Notes under the pieces: generated by a model | What the model was told of the DNA's origin: nothing | The model's database searches: none | What the model saw: only the letters and a program-made list of their open reading frames with translations | Made by a program: the position numbers and the translations under genes | Origin: Wohlfahrtiimonas sp. G9077 | GTDB lineage: Bacteria; Pseudomonadota; Gammaproteobacteria; Cardiobacteriales; Wohlfahrtiimonadaceae | Reading direction: 5' to 3' | DNA: 64,000 nt | NCBI RefSeq assembly: GCF_002252155.1 | Contig: NZ_NEFD01000001.1 | Location: 372,001-436,000 of the forward strand | Shown: positions 9,960 to 19,954 of the stretch, piece after piece | Layout of the letters: each line of letters starts with the position of its first letter | Position numbering within the stretch: position 1 is the stretch's first letter

Positions 9960-11309
9960 CTAAAACCACTTAGCCACATCATAACTGATGACCACCGCCA
10001 TAAAAATAAACATGGCAAGTGCACCTAATTGCAAAACTTTGACCTTAATACTATCAGGGAATTGATGTTTGCCCATGATTTTTTCAATGCCAAGGCCCAC
10101 CAAGCGCCCACCATCTAGCACTGGAATGGGCAATAAGTTCAGCAGCCCAATGTTAATGCTAAAGAGCGCCGCAAGCTGCACAAAGTAAACAAGCCCTGAA
10201 GCCAGTGCTTGACCGGCAATATTGGCAATGCTCACCGGCCCTGCCATTGTATTGATGTGAAAATCTCCGGTGATCATGCGGCCTAAGAATTTAAACACCA
10301 TCAAACCATCGCTCACTGTTTTATGCACAGCAGCACTCAAAGCATCAATCGGGCCTAAGCGATCTTTGGTCACTAAATTTTTATACACAGAGGCATCAAT
10401 CATCACACCTAAACGCACGCGACCATCGGCATCAGCTTGTGGCATCAAAGTTTTGGTCTCTGTTTGTCCATGTCGCTCAATGATCACATCCACCGCTTGT
10501 CCTGCTTTTAAACCGGCAACCACCGTTAACACATCTTGCCATTCAGGCGTTTTTTGTCCTGCAATTTCAACAATGTTATCGCCTTTGCTTAAACCAGCCG
10601 TTGCAGCTGCACTGCCGGCAACCACATCCGAGACAATCGGTTTTAAGGCCGGGAAATATAGATTCACGCCAAGCTCTTTGTATAAATCTGTTTTGGCATC
10701 TAATTTTAACGACTCACCAATGTCGAGCGTGGTATAACGTACTTTGCCATTGCGTTCATAGACAATCTCTGCTTTGCCATCGTCTAAATATTCAATGAGC
10801 TTTTGCATCATGTCCGTAAAGCTGTCCACTTGTTCGCCATCGATGGTGCGAATCAGATCGCCACTTTCAAGCCCCGCTTGTGCAAAGGGCTGCTCTGCCG
10901 TCACTTCAACATACGGTTTATACGCGGGCACGCCATACATGAATAAACCCCAAAGCAGCGCAATGGCCAATACAATGTTGGCCAATGGCCCTGCGGCCAC
11001 CACAAAAGCACGTTTCCAAATGGGTGCTTCTTTAAACTTCATCCCTTCACTGAAGGACTCTGTGTGCCCTTCATCATCCACAAATGCGACATAACCCCCA
11101 AGCGGAATGAGGCCAATGGCATATTCAATGCCATCTTTACCTTTACGGGACCAAATGTTTTTCCCAAAGCCAATGCTGAACTTTGAAACAGCAAAACCCA
11201 GTTTACGCGCCACATAAAAATGACCAAATTCATGAATGGTGACCAAAAGCCCCATCAAAATAATGAATCCACCCACAGAGCGGAAAAAGGTTTCTAACCA
11301 TTCAAACAT
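9960..11309 (-). CDS. rseP: Site-2 protease RseP
   Basis: Intramembrane zinc metalloprotease that completes cleavage of anti-sigma factor RseA and removes signal-peptide remnants. The 449-residue protein has the zinc motif HEFGH at residues 26-30 in the first membrane helix, two tandem PDZ domains (about 115-190 and 205-290) and NLLPIPVLDGGRLV near residue 390 supplying the third zinc ligand. Start at 11309 has AAGGA nine bases upstream, inside the end of dxr. The position before bamA is the conserved one. Confidence 0.96.
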   Translation of the reverse strand: MFEWLETFFRSVGGFIILMGLLVTIHEFGHFYVARKLGFAVSKFSIGFGKNIWSRKGKDGIEYAIGLIPLGGYVAFVDDEGHTESFSEGMKFKEAPIWKRAFVVAAGPLANIVLAIALLWGLFMYGVPAYKPYVEVTAEQPFAQAGLESGDLIRTIDGEQVDSFTDMMQKLIEYLDDGKAEIVYERNGKVRYTTLDIGESLKLDAKTDLYKELGVNLYFPALKPIVSDVVAGSAAATAGLSKGDNIVEIAGQKTPEWQDVLTVVAGLKAGQAVDVIIERHGQTETKTLMPQADADGRVRLGVMIDASVYKNLVTKDRLGPIDALSAAVHKTVSDGLMVFKFLGRMITGDFHINTMAGPVSIANIAGQALASGLVYFVQLAALFSINIGLLNLLPIPVLDGGRLVGLGIEKIMGKHQFPDSIKVKVLQLGALAMFIFMAVVISYDVAKWF

Positions 11310-11312
11310 CGC

Positions 11313-12488
11313 TTACACATCCTTTAAGGCAAGTTTGGTGCGCGCACGAATGATGCGATCATATTCAATGATCTCGTCAAACGACGTGAGCGGCCCATCG
11401 GTCAATTGATCTAAAAAGGCTTCGAGTTTTCTTGGAATGTCCAAATAGCTGATTTTATCTGCCAAGAAGGCTTCCACCAACAACTCATTGATGGCATTCA
11501 TCGCCACTAAATGGGTATTGCCTTTACGCAAGCACTCTTTGGCAATGCGAAGACAAGCAAAACGTTCTAAGTCCGGTTTTTCAAACGTTAGATCCATCAT
11601 TTGCGTCATATCAACAGGTTTTTTACCAGAAAAAATGCGATCCGGATAACCAAGTGCATGCGCAATGGGAATCGTCATGTCCGGTTCACCTAATTGCGCA
11701 AGCAATGAGCCATCTTGATACGCCACCAATGAATGAATGATGCTTTGCGGATGAATCACCACATCAATGCGATCTGGGTCCATATCAAACAAAAAATGCG
11801 CTTCAATGAACTCAAGTCCTTTGTTCATCAATGTCGATGAATCAATTGTCACTTTTGCACCCATGTCCCAACGCGGATGTTTGAGTGCATCTTCCTTACG
11901 GATCAATGCCATTTGCTCTAAAGTGAAAGTGCGAAAAGGGCCGCCCGATGCCGTTAATACCAATTGGTCAACGCCTGATAATGTGCTCTGCCCTTGTGAA
12001 TTTTTCGGCAAACACTGAAACAATGCATTGTGCTCACTGTCAATGGGTAAAAGCGTTGCGCGATGGGTTTTCACCGCATCCATAAAGAGCGCACCGCCCA
12101 TCACCAAGCTCTCTTTATTGGCAAGCAAAATGGTTTTGCCTGCTTTAACTGCAGAGAGGGAAGACAAAAAGCCTTTTGCCCCCACAATGGCAGCCACCAC
12201 AACATCAATCTCATCCATCTTCACTAAATCGCTGATGGCCGCTTCACCGCGCCATACCGTGATGTGCATTTGATGCTGTACAAACAACGCTTCAAGCTCA
12301 GCTGCGGCAACTTCATTGGCCATCACCACATATTGCGGTGAAAACTCTTGGCAAATGGCGAACATTTTCACAACACTGCGATCGGCCACTAATGAGTGCA
12401 CCTGATACAACTTAGGATTATTGCGAATGACCGTTAATGTCGAAGTGCCGATGGAGCCTGTGGCCCCTAAGATGGAAACGCGTTTCAT
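11313..12488 (-). CDS. dxr: 1-deoxy-D-xylulose 5-phosphate reductoisomerase
   Basis: Second enzyme of the MEP isoprenoid pathway (also ispC): converts DXP to MEP with NADPH and a divalent metal; target of fosmidomycin. The 391-residue protein opens MKRVSILGATGSIGTST, the dinucleotide fold, and contains LLPIDSEHNALFQCL and the substrate-loop TASGGPFR followed by HPRWDMGAKVTIDSSTLMNKG. Normal length. Starts inside the cdsA stop (ATGA overlap). It supplies precursors for uppS two genes upstream. Confidence 0.97.
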   Translation of the reverse strand: MKRVSILGATGSIGTSTLTVIRNNPKLYQVHSLVADRSVVKMFAICQEFSPQYVVMANEVAAAELEALFVQHQMHITVWRGEAAISDLVKMDEIDVVVAAIVGAKGFLSSLSAVKAGKTILLANKESLVMGGALFMDAVKTHRATLLPIDSEHNALFQCLPKNSQGQSTLSGVDQLVLTASGGPFRTFTLEQMALIRKEDALKHPRWDMGAKVTIDSSTLMNKGLEFIEAHFLFDMDPDRIDVVIHPQSIIHSLVAYQDGSLLAQLGEPDMTIPIAHALGYPDRIFSGKKPVDMTQMMDLTFEKPDLERFACLRIAKECLRKGNTHLVAMNAINELLVEAFLADKISYLDIPRKLEAFLDQLTDGPLTSFDEIIEYDRIIRARTKLALKDV

Positions 12489-13324
12489 AATGTGCTGACA
12501 TTCATATTAAAAAGATAAAAACCAAAAGCAAAGAAGGTCGCACCGGCAATTAAGCCATCGATGCGATCGAGCACCCCACCATGTCCCGGAAAGAGATTGC
12601 CGCTGTCTTTATAACCGGCATGGCGCTTAATTAAGCTCTCATATAAATCACCGCTGACAGAGAGCATCGCGGCAATCATAGAAATTAAGATAAAGCCAAA
12701 TTTTTGGCCGCCCGTAAAGCTCTCCGGCAATGAGATGGCCACTAAAATGGCAAACACTGTTGAAAAGATTAAACCACCGAGCGCCCCTTCAATCGTTTTG
12801 CCTGGGCTAATGCTTGGGGCCAATTTATTGACGCCCATTTTGCGCCCAACAAAGTAAGCGCCGCTGTCAGCCAATGCCACCAAAGCAATGACATACAGCA
12901 CCAAACCAAAACCATAACCGCCCGGCAATTGATGGAGCATGCCAATGGAGACAAAAAAGCCCATCAACATCAACGATGAACAAAAGGCTGTTAAGCGTGT
13001 GGAAACAATCCAATCACGCGGATATTTGACTTGTAAATACAATACCACCGGCACCGTGAGCCACAGATAAGTGGCAAACGCATTGACGGTTAATAATAAA
13101 TCGTGAGAATGCGTCACTAAAAAAATGTACGCAATGACCAATAACAATGTATTGATGAGCAAATATGGCAAACGCACATCTTCATGCAGCATTCGTGCCC
13201 ATTCCACCACACCAATGATCACAACGACAAGCAACGCCAATTGAAACAACCAAGAGGGTAAAAAGCGAATGGCAAATAAAGCCACCAGCGCCATGATGAT
13301 TCCTGTAACAACGCGTTCTTTCAT
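12485..13324 (-). CDS. cdsA: Phosphatidate cytidylyltransferase
   Basis: Makes CDP-diacylglycerol from phosphatidate and CTP, the branch point of phospholipid synthesis. The 279-residue polytopic protein has about eight hydrophobic helices and the C-terminal family signature SLIKRHAGYKDSGNLFPGHG followed by GVLDRIDG with the catalytic aspartates. Its stop overlaps dxr by four bases, and it lies ten bases after uppS. Confidence 0.95.
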   Translation of the reverse strand: MKERVVTGIIMALVALFAIRFLPSWLFQLALLVVVIIGVVEWARMLHEDVRLPYLLINTLLLVIAYIFLVTHSHDLLLTVNAFATYLWLTVPVVLYLQVKYPRDWIVSTRLTAFCSSLMLMGFFVSIGMLHQLPGGYGFGLVLYVIALVALADSGAYFVGRKMGVNKLAPSISPGKTIEGALGGLIFSTVFAILVAISLPESFTGGQKFGFILISMIAAMLSVSGDLYESLIKRHAGYKDSGNLFPGHGGVLDRIDGLIAGATFFAFGFYLFNMNVSTL

Positions 13325-13334
13325 ATCATTATTC

Positions 13335-14054
13335 TCATTTCGTTACCGCACCAAAACGGCGTTCGCGCTCTGCAAACGACATCAGTGCTTTGTTAAACTC
13401 ATTCTCATTGAAATCAGGCCACAGACACTCTGTGAAATAAAATTCGGCATATGCTAGCTGCCACAACAAAAAATTACTCAAACGCTGCTCACCGCTCGTG
13501 CGAATCAATAAATCCACTGGCGGAAAATCATGCAATGCTAAACGCTGACTGACCATCACCTCATCGACTTCATCTAAGCTGATGAATTTATTTTGCACAT
13601 CTTGAGCAATCGCTTTACATGCAGAAACAATCTCCGCACGTGAGCCATAATTGAGTGCAATGATCAAATCTAATTGTTGATTGTTGCGCGTCAGCTCCAC
13701 CGCTTGATGCAACTTTTGTTGCAGCAACAGTGGGAATTTATGGGTGTCCCCAATGAAATGAATGGCCACCCCTGCCTCATTCAATGACTGTAATTCTCGA
13801 TCAAGGGTTTTGATGAAGAGCTTGACTAAAAAGCTCACCTCTTCATCGGGCCTTGACCAATTTTCCGTTGAAAACGCATACAGCGTTAGGGCTTCAACGC
13901 GATGCTCAATGGCAGCCTTCACAACCCGTTTCACTGACTTAACGCCAGCATTGTGCCCCATAGTGCGCGGCAAAAAACGTTTTTTAGCCCAGCGACCGTT
14001 GCCATCCATGATGATGGCAACGTGACGACAAGCATTCGATTCTGATGCTGCCAT
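13335..14054 (-). CDS. uppS: Undecaprenyl diphosphate synthase
   Basis: Cytosolic cis-prenyltransferase that extends farnesyl diphosphate to the C55 carrier used for peptidoglycan and O-antigen. The roughly 239-residue protein shows HVAIIMDGNGRWAKKR with the catalytic aspartate, LTLYAFSTENWSRP, and the C-terminal DLLIRTSGEQRLSNFLLWQ with AYAEFYFTECLWPDF. The ATG at 14054 is twelve bases after a GGAG; a TTG two codons upstream (14060) has better spacing to the same GGAG and could be the real start. It directly follows frr. Confidence 0.95.
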   Translation of the reverse strand: MAASESNACRHVAIIMDGNGRWAKKRFLPRTMGHNAGVKSVKRVVKAAIEHRVEALTLYAFSTENWSRPDEEVSFLVKLFIKTLDRELQSLNEAGVAIHFIGDTHKFPLLLQQKLHQAVELTRNNQQLDLIIALNYGSRAEIVSACKAIAQDVQNKFISLDEVDEVMVSQRLALHDFPPVDLLIRTSGEQRLSNFLLWQLAYAEFYFTECLWPDFNENEFNKALMSFAERERRFGAVTK

Positions 14055-14060
14055 GTGCAA

Positions 14061-14606
14061 TTAGATCTCCATCAACTCTTTTTCTTTTGATGCCAATACC
14101 GCATCGACTTCAGAGATCATCGCATCCGTTAATTTTTGGATGGCATCTTCACCACGACGCACGTCATCTTCAGAGATTTCTGCATCTTTCAATTTTTGAT
14201 TCGCATCACGGCGGATGTTACGAATGGCCACTTTTGCGCCCTCGCCTTCACCTTTTACCACTTTAACCATATCGCGACGACGCTCTTCTGTTAATGGTGG
14301 CAATGGAATGCGGATCAAAGTTCCTGTGGTGGATGGGTTTAAGCCTAAATCGCTCATGATGATGGCCTTTTCAATTGGGCCCACCATGTTTTTATCCCAA
14401 GGCGTTACGCCCAATGTACGTGCATCTAAAACACTGACATTCGCCGCTTGACTCAAAGGCGTTGGCGTTCCGTAAAACTCCACTTCAATGTGGTCTAACA
14501 AGCTTGTGTGTGCACGGCCTGTTCTTAACTTTTGCAATGCATTTTTCAAGCTTTCAATGGAGAGACTCATGCGATGCTCAGCATCTTTTTTAATGTCATT
14601 GATCAT
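14061..14606 (-). CDS. frr: Ribosome recycling factor
   Basis: With EF-G, splits post-termination ribosomes. The 181-residue two-domain protein has the expected [20 protein letters not shown] near residue 29 and the C-terminal helix with [17 protein letters not shown]. It is a few residues shorter than E. coli RRF (185). AAGGAAG lies seven bases before the ATG. The gap to pyrH is about 50 bases, and the pyrH-frr-uppS order is the conserved one. Confidence 0.96.
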   Translation of the reverse strand: MINDIKKDAEHRMSLSIESLKNALQKLRTGRAHTSLLDHIEVEFYGTPTPLSQAANVSVLDARTLGVTPWDKNMVGPIEKAIIMSDLGLNPSTTGTLIRIPLPPLTEERRRDMVKVVKGEGEGAKVAIRNIRRDANQKLKDAEISEDDVRRGEDAIQKLTDAMISEVDAVLASKEKELMEI

Positions 14607-14655
14607 ATTTTGCTTCCTTATTGACGCAATAGATTAAATACTCAAATGGATTGAA

Positions 14656-15375
14656 TTATTCTGTCACCAATGTACCGATGTCTTCGCCGCACACAGTGCG
14701 CACTAAGTCACCTGGATTGAAGATATTAAAGACGCGAATCGGTAATTTATTCTCGCGGCACATCACAAGGGCTGTGGCATCCATGACGCCTAAATCTTTA
14801 GCCAATGCTTCTTTATAGCTCACTTGGTCATAACGCACAGCATCTGGATCTTTATTTGGATCAGCAGAATATACGCCATCGACTTTTGTGGCTTTAAGCA
14901 TGATGTCAGCATTCACTTCAATCGCACGAAGGGCCGCGGCAGAATCCGTGGTGAAAAATGGATTGCCGGTACCGGCTGCAAAAATCGTCACACGTTTTTT
15001 CTCTAAGTGACGCACCGCACGGCGACGAATGTACTCTTCACACACTTCATTGATGCGAATTGCACTCATCACACGCACGTATACATTGCGTTTTTCCAAT
15101 GCATCTTGTAAAGCCAATGAGTTCATCACTGTGGCAAGCATGCCCATGTGATCACCCGTCACGCGATCCATCCCTTTGCTCGCTAAACCTGCGCCGCGGA
15201 AAATGTTGCCACCACCAATCACCACGCCCACTTCGACGCCGATTGAGTTAAGCGATTGAATCTCGTCTGCAATTCGACCGATTGTTTCAGGTTCAATACC
15301 ATAATTCCCTGATCCCATTAACGCTTCACCGCTTAACTTAAGTAAAATACGTTTATACTTAGGGGGCTTATTCAT
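14656..15375 (-). CDS. pyrH: UMP kinase
   Basis: Hexameric bacterial UMP kinase of the amino-acid-kinase fold, unrelated to eukaryotic UMP/CMP kinase; makes UDP from UMP, and so feeds both nucleic acids and the UDP-sugars used by the lpx genes nearby. The 239-residue protein has [14 protein letters not shown] at the N terminus, [25 protein letters not shown] and [26 protein letters not shown] precedes the ATG. The usual partners rpsB and tsf are absent; rnr lies upstream instead. Confidence 0.96.
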   Translation of the reverse strand: MNKPPKYKRILLKLSGEALMGSGNYGIEPETIGRIADEIQSLNSIGVEVGVVIGGGNIFRGAGLASKGMDRVTGDHMGMLATVMNSLALQDALEKRNVYVRVMSAIRINEVCEEYIRRRAVRHLEKKRVTIFAAGTGNPFFTTDSAAALRAIEVNADIMLKATKVDGVYSADPNKDPDAVRYDQVSYKEALAKDLGVMDATALVMCRENKLPIRVFNIFNPGDLVRTVCGEDIGTLVTE

Positions 15376-15462
15376 AATCCTTAATCCTTACACTAGTTGA
15401 TGACACAAAATAACTCGGCATTTTAAAACATTTCATTGTGAATTAATAGCAATGACTCAATA

Positions 15463-17886
15463 TTAAGACGACTTCTTCGCTTTTCTGCGAGTGCCGCGCT
15501 TTTTGAGTTGACCGGGCTTGGCAACCTTAACGGCGGTGACCTTCTTTTTACCGCCTTTGCGTTTCTCTTCACGTTTTGGCTTAGACGATTGCTTGCGATT
15601 CGCGCGATCCGATTGTTTTGCGGCCGCAATCTCTGTAAAGATCTTTTCACGCTCTTTTTTGGTGAGTTTTGGATTTTTTGGCAATGAGATCAAGTCAAAA
15701 TCAATGAATTTGGTTTCAGGATTAGCATCTAACACGCGCACCACCACTTCATCATTGAGTTTGAGCACTGTGCCGGTTTTCTCGCCGATTAAACGATAAC
15801 GCACATCATCAAAATGGAAGTAATCACCCGGTAATTTAGACATGTGCACCAAGCCTTCAATGAAGATTTCCGCAAGCTCCACAAACACGCCAAACTTCGT
15901 CACGCCAGAGATGCGACCATTTAACACTTTGCCAATGAACTGCTGCATGTATTCACATTTAAGCCAAGAGACCACATCTGCCACTGCATCATCCGCACGA
16001 CGTTCCATTTCCGATAAGCTTTCACCCAATCCTGTCATGATTTTTTCATTGTATGGATATTTCACGCCTTCACCTTGCGCTTTGTGGATCAAATATTTAA
16101 TGCCACGATGCACAATTAAATCGGGATAACGGCGAATCGGTGAGGTAAAGTGCGCATAATGGGTCAAAGATAGACCAAAGTGACCTTCATTGGCTGGTTG
16201 ATACACCGCCTGGGCCATCGAGCGTAACATCATGGTTTGAATGATGTCAAACTCAGGCAAATCGGCCGCTTCAGCCAATGTACGGGCAAAATCACGCGGT
16301 TCAGGCGCATCGCCACCTTCGACGCCTAAATTGTATTCCACCAAAAAGCGGCGCAATTTTGTCAAACGCTCTTCAGGGGGTTTAGCATGCACACGATACA
16401 AGGTCGGAATTTCATTGCCTTCTAAGAAAGTCGCCGCCGCAATGTTCGCCGCAATCATGCACTCTTCAATGATCATGTGGGCTTCGTTGCGCACACGGAA
16501 TTCGATCTTATCAATCAAGCCTTCATCATTATAGAGAATCTCAGTTTCTTTGGTTTCAAAGTCAATGGAGCCACGTTGATCACGCGCTTTACGCAACACT
16601 TTATACAATTGATAAAGATTTAAGATGTGCGGCATGATTTGCGCATAGTCATCTTGAATCGGGCTGTCTTCCCCGATCAATTCTGCCACCAACTCATATG
16701 TTAAACGTGCATGAGAGCGCATCACGCCTTCAAAAAATTCAAAGCTGATCATCTCACCGGTTGGCGAGATCAACAATTCACACACCATGCACAAACGATC
16801 CACATCCGGATTTAATGAACACAAACCGTTGGATAATTTTTCAGGCAACATCGGAATCACGCGATCCGGAAAGTAAACCGAAGTCCCACGCGTAATGGCA
16901 TCGCTGTCAATGGCATTGCCTAAACGCACATAATGGGCAACATCGGCGATCGCAACATACAATTTAAAGTTACCATCTGCCACTTTTTCAGCATAAACGG
17001 CATCATCAAAGTCACGAGCGGTAATGCCATCGATGGTGACCAATGGTAAATGGCGATAATCTTTACGCCCCACTTTATCTTCTTCTTTAACCTCATCGGC
17101 GATCGTTTGTAAAAGCGCATCAGTGGCTTTTGAAAACTCATGGGGCAATTGATGCTCCATAATCGCTTGAATAATGGCGATGTCTTTGGTCATTTTACGG
17201 CCAAACACTTCTGTCACTTTTGCAGCAAAATTACCTTGATCAAGCCCTTTTTGATCAATTTCAATTTTCACAAGGTCATGATTTTTTGCACCTTTTAATT
17301 GATCCTCTAACACCAAAAAGTGTTGGGTGATCTTACGGTTTTCAGGAATGGCAAGGGCTGAACCATCGTATAAAGAGATGCGGGCTATGATCTCATGTAA
17401 ATGGCGTTGAATGACGCGAATCACGCGACCTTGACGCATGGATTTAGAGCGAAAAATACCTGTGACTTGCACTTCCACTTCATCGTGATGCATCACATTG
17501 CGGCAATCTTTGGGTGAGACATAAATGGTATCTTCACCTTTGACTGTGACATAACCATGGCCTTCCACTGAGCCTTCAAACGTGCCAATGACTGTTGTCG
17601 TGCCCGTCACCGGTAAAAACTCTTGACGATGATTACAATGGAGCTGCCCTGCTCGCTGCATGATGAACAAACGATTGCTCAAGGCTTCTAACTGCCAATT
17701 CTCGGTTAAATTAAAGAGTGCTGCGATTTCATCAAATGTCACCTTTTCTGCCGCAGTCAATAACGCTTGAATGAATGCACGACTGGGAATGGCATGGGTG
17801 TATTTTTCTTGTTCTTGTTTAAAATTCGCATCATTTTGTACGTAATCGCCAAAATATGCGCGTTGTTCTTGTGTTAATTTAGACAT
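15463..17886 (-). CDS. rnr: Ribonuclease R
   Basis: Processive 3'-5' exoribonuclease with intrinsic helicase activity that degrades structured RNA. The roughly 807-residue protein has an N-terminal winged-helix region, cold-shock domains (about 80-230), the RNB catalytic domain with TIDGITARDFDDAVYAE carrying the metal-binding aspartates, an S1 domain near residues 640-725 (GRISGVTKFGVFVEL) and a lysine/arginine-rich C-terminal tail. The frame is open 11 codons further upstream, but the ATG at 17886 has AAAGGAG at good spacing and gives the standard MSKLTQEQ start. It overlaps the lpxK end by eight bases. Confidence 0.96.
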   Translation of the reverse strand: MSKLTQEQRAYFGDYVQNDANFKQEQEKYTHAIPSRAFIQALLTAAEKVTFDEIAALFNLTENWQLEALSNRLFIMQRAGQLHCNHRQEFLPVTGTTTVIGTFEGSVEGHGYVTVKGEDTIYVSPKDCRNVMHHDEVEVQVTGIFRSKSMRQGRVIRVIQRHLHEIIARISLYDGSALAIPENRKITQHFLVLEDQLKGAKNHDLVKIEIDQKGLDQGNFAAKVTEVFGRKMTKDIAIIQAIMEHQLPHEFSKATDALLQTIADEVKEEDKVGRKDYRHLPLVTIDGITARDFDDAVYAEKVADGNFKLYVAIADVAHYVRLGNAIDSDAITRGTSVYFPDRVIPMLPEKLSNGLCSLNPDVDRLCMVCELLISPTGEMISFEFFEGVMRSHARLTYELVAELIGEDSPIQDDYAQIMPHILNLYQLYKVLRKARDQRGSIDFETKETEILYNDEGLIDKIEFRVRNEAHMIIEECMIAANIAAATFLEGNEIPTLYRVHAKPPEERLTKLRRFLVEYNLGVEGGDAPEPRDFARTLAEAADLPEFDIIQTMMLRSMAQAVYQPANEGHFGLSLTHYAHFTSPIRRYPDLIVHRGIKYLIHKAQGEGVKYPYNEKIMTGLGESLSEMERRADDAVADVVSWLKCEYMQQFIGKVLNGRISGVTKFGVFVELAEIFIEGLVHMSKLPGDYFHFDDVRYRLIGEKTGTVLKLNDEVVVRVLDANPETKFIDFDLISLPKNPKLTKKEREKIFTEIAAAKQSDRANRKQSSKPKREEKRKGGKKKVTAVKVAKPGQLKKRGTRRKAKKSS

Positions 17887-18889
17887 TGAGTCTCCTTTCT
17901 TTAAGGCTGACTGAGTCAACCTCTTTTTGAATACAGTGTGTGATGTGTGTGATCAGCGCTTCCGGCAGTGTCGTCTCTAACGGCACCACAAAGACCGCAC
18001 GATCTTTTAAAATGTGTGTGCATTTAACGGCATCTTTTTCCGTCATCACAATCGGATCACGCATCATGGCAAAATCTTGTGCACAAAATGCATGATGATC
18101 ATTGAAGGGATACGGGGTGATGTGAACACCTTGAGCCTTTAAAGCACGAAAGAAATTATCGGGGTGCGCAATGCCAGCCACCGCGCTTGCATGGGTTAAA
18201 TTGCACCAGTTTGTTGTTATTGTGGGCTGATGTAATGGATATGGCAAACCTAAGGTTTGTTTTAGATCATAACATCGATCAATATAGGGGGTTAAGTCAT
18301 CACATGGCACTTTTGAGACAATCGCTGAAACCGAAGCTAAACGATGGACCGGTTCACGAAGCGGGCCTGCCGGCATCACATAACCATTACCAACACCTTG
18401 TTCGCCAATGACGGCAATCTCAAAATCTCGGGCAAGTGCATAATGCTGTAAACCATCATCACTGATGATGACATCGACATTCGGATGGGCTGTCAATAAT
18501 GCAAGACCTGCTTGATGACGATCGGCACACACCGCCACCGCCACACCTGTTTTTTCACGGATCAAATAGGGTTCATCACCCATCATATGAGGTGATGATG
18601 CGGCATCTGCAACGATGCATCCTTCACTCGTTCGACCATAGCCACGTGAAATCAAGCCGACACAATACCCTTTTTTTTGCAAAGCTGCAATTAAAGCAAT
18701 CGTCACAGGCGTTTTTCCGGTGCCGCCAACATTGATATTTCCCACCACAATGACTGGCACGGGCAAGCGTTTGACAGCTGCCAATTTTTTATGCATCACG
18801 CGGCGCGCCACCGTTTGATACAACCAAGAGAGCGGTAAAAAAAGATGCGCCAATAAACCTTTGTGTTGCCAAAATTTGGGCGCTTGCAT
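17879..18889 (-). CDS. lpxK: Tetraacyldisaccharide 4'-kinase
   Basis: Phosphorylates the 4' position of the lipid A disaccharide made by LpxB; membrane-associated P-loop kinase. The 336-residue protein has an N-terminal hydrophobic helix, Walker A within VVGNINVGGTGKTPVT near residues 49-64, and VIISDDGLQHYALARDFEI. Normal length. The usual partner msbA is absent here. Start overlaps the recX stop (TAATG). Confidence 0.95.
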   Translation of the reverse strand: MQAPKFWQHKGLLAHLFLPLSWLYQTVARRVMHKKLAAVKRLPVPVIVVGNINVGGTGKTPVTIALIAALQKKGYCVGLISRGYGRTSEGCIVADAASSPHMMGDEPYLIREKTGVAVAVCADRHQAGLALLTAHPNVDVIISDDGLQHYALARDFEIAVIGEQGVGNGYVMPAGPLREPVHRLASVSAIVSKVPCDDLTPYIDRCYDLKQTLGLPYPLHQPTITTNWCNLTHASAVAGIAHPDNFFRALKAQGVHITPYPFNDHHAFCAQDFAMMRDPIVMTEKDAVKCTHILKDRAVFVVPLETTLPEALITHITHCIQKEVDSVSLKERRLNV

Positions 18890-19290
18890 TAAAAACCTCG
18901 GCGATAGAGCGCCGCCTTCACTTTCAGTTCAGGTTTTGCCCCAATTTTACGAAGTGCAATGGCTTTAGCTGCTTTAAAATCAGCAGCCTCTAATGCAATG
19001 TTGATTAAGTCGCTTGGCACTTGATGTTGCTTCAATTGCATGGTGATGCGATGCGGGCCATAGCCCAAATTGGCTTGGTTGCGAGCAAACATCTCAGCAA
19101 AGCGCTCAAGGCTCACGTAATTGTGCTCATGACAAAAAGCGAGCACCTTTGGCAATACATCCTCAGGGCAGCCTTTGGTGGTGAGTTTTTGTGTCAACTC
19201 CACAATGCTGTGTTCACGGCGCATCAATAAATTTAAGGCGCGTTCTTGCCAGTAACGCAGCACTTTTACAGGATCATCATGTTCTGTCAT
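18889..19290 (-). CDS. recX: Regulatory protein RecX
   Basis: Binds RecA filaments and limits recombination and the SOS response. The 133-residue all-helical protein has the family pattern: LNLLMRREHSIVELTQKLT, then RFAEMFARNQANLGYGPHRI followed by TMQLKQHQVPSDLI, and KVKAALYRRGF at the end. recX is usually next to recA; here it lies in a lpxK-rnr context and its ATG overlaps the upstream DUF721 gene. Confidence 0.85.
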   Translation of the reverse strand: MTEHDDPVKVLRYWQERALNLLMRREHSIVELTQKLTTKGCPEDVLPKVLAFCHEHNYVSLERFAEMFARNQANLGYGPHRITMQLKQHQVPSDLINIALEAADFKAAKAIALRKIGAKPELKVKAALYRRGF

Positions 19291-19862
19291 GGTTTGGTGT
19301 ACTTCTCTGCATTTTTCATCATGCTCGCTAAAATTTCTTCAATGGAGCGATTTTGAATGCTTGGCTTGGTTAATAAAGTTTTGTTTGAACGCACCGGCAA
19401 TTGCGGCACCGGCTCATCACGGATGGGCGTCATCTCTTCGATGCCGCTCTTTTTAGGCATCACTTGCACATAAAACTCAGGCAATTTCCAAGCTTTTGTG
19501 GAGATGGTATTTAAGTGATTCTCAAGGGTTTGACGCACCTCTTTTTGATGATAAAGCTTAAAATGATTCATGGACAATGGATCAAGCGCCCCGATGATCC
19601 AAAAACGTTTGCCTAACGAGGCCACAAACAATCGCCCCTTTAATTTTTTGGGTAAAAACTCCTGAAACCACGGCTCAACATAGGCCAACTGACGGGCTCT
19701 TCGCAATTGTATTTTCAAATCCTGATCATTTAAATCATTTGAATAAATGAGCTTAGCCACAGCTCTGTCTGCACTATATCTATGATTACTAAAAGGAATG
19801 CTCGGAATGGATTGATAGTCCCATTCATTCTCGGGTGCCGCCTTTTTACTCTTTGACAACAT
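19287..19862 (-). CDS. DUF721 / DciA-like protein
   Basis: A 191-residue basic protein. The middle (about 45-130) fits DUF721: an ARQLAYVEPWFQEFLPKKLK helix, then two strands (GRLFVASLGKRFWIIGALDP), a helix and a strand ending FYVQVMPKK. DUF721 includes DciA, the loader or operator of the DnaB helicase in bacteria that lack DnaC. The C-terminal 50 residues look disordered. It heads the recX-lpxK-rnr run. Assignment is by pattern only; a helicase-loader role is inferred. Confidence 0.5.
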   Translation of the reverse strand: MLSKSKKAAPENEWDYQSIPSIPFSNHRYSADRAVAKLIYSNDLNDQDLKIQLRRARQLAYVEPWFQEFLPKKLKGRLFVASLGKRFWIIGALDPLSMNHFKLYHQKEVRQTLENHLNTISTKAWKLPEFYVQVMPKKSGIEEMTPIRDEPVPQLPVRSNKTLLTKPSIQNRSIEEILASMMKNAEKYTKP

Positions 19863-19877
19863 TTTAACTACAAATCC

Positions 19878-19906
19878 TTATAATTTAAAACAATTTAGCG
19901 TATGAT
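19878..19906 (+). promoter_or_regulatory. Possible promoter of the FMN glutamate-synthase-like gene
   Basis: In the divergent gap, TTATAA (19878) and TATGAT (19901) are 17 bases apart on the plus strand. The -10 match is good and the -35 match weak. The same AT-rich stretch likely also serves the divergent minus-strand gene. Confidence 0.33.
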
Positions 19907-19954
19907 AGCGCCCATCATTCTAAGCCATTATCACCATTTATCAAAGGAGATATC

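Noticed and set aside
15423-15650. 75-codon frame within the end of rnr
   Set aside because: Shadow of the lysine-rich rnr tail in another frame.
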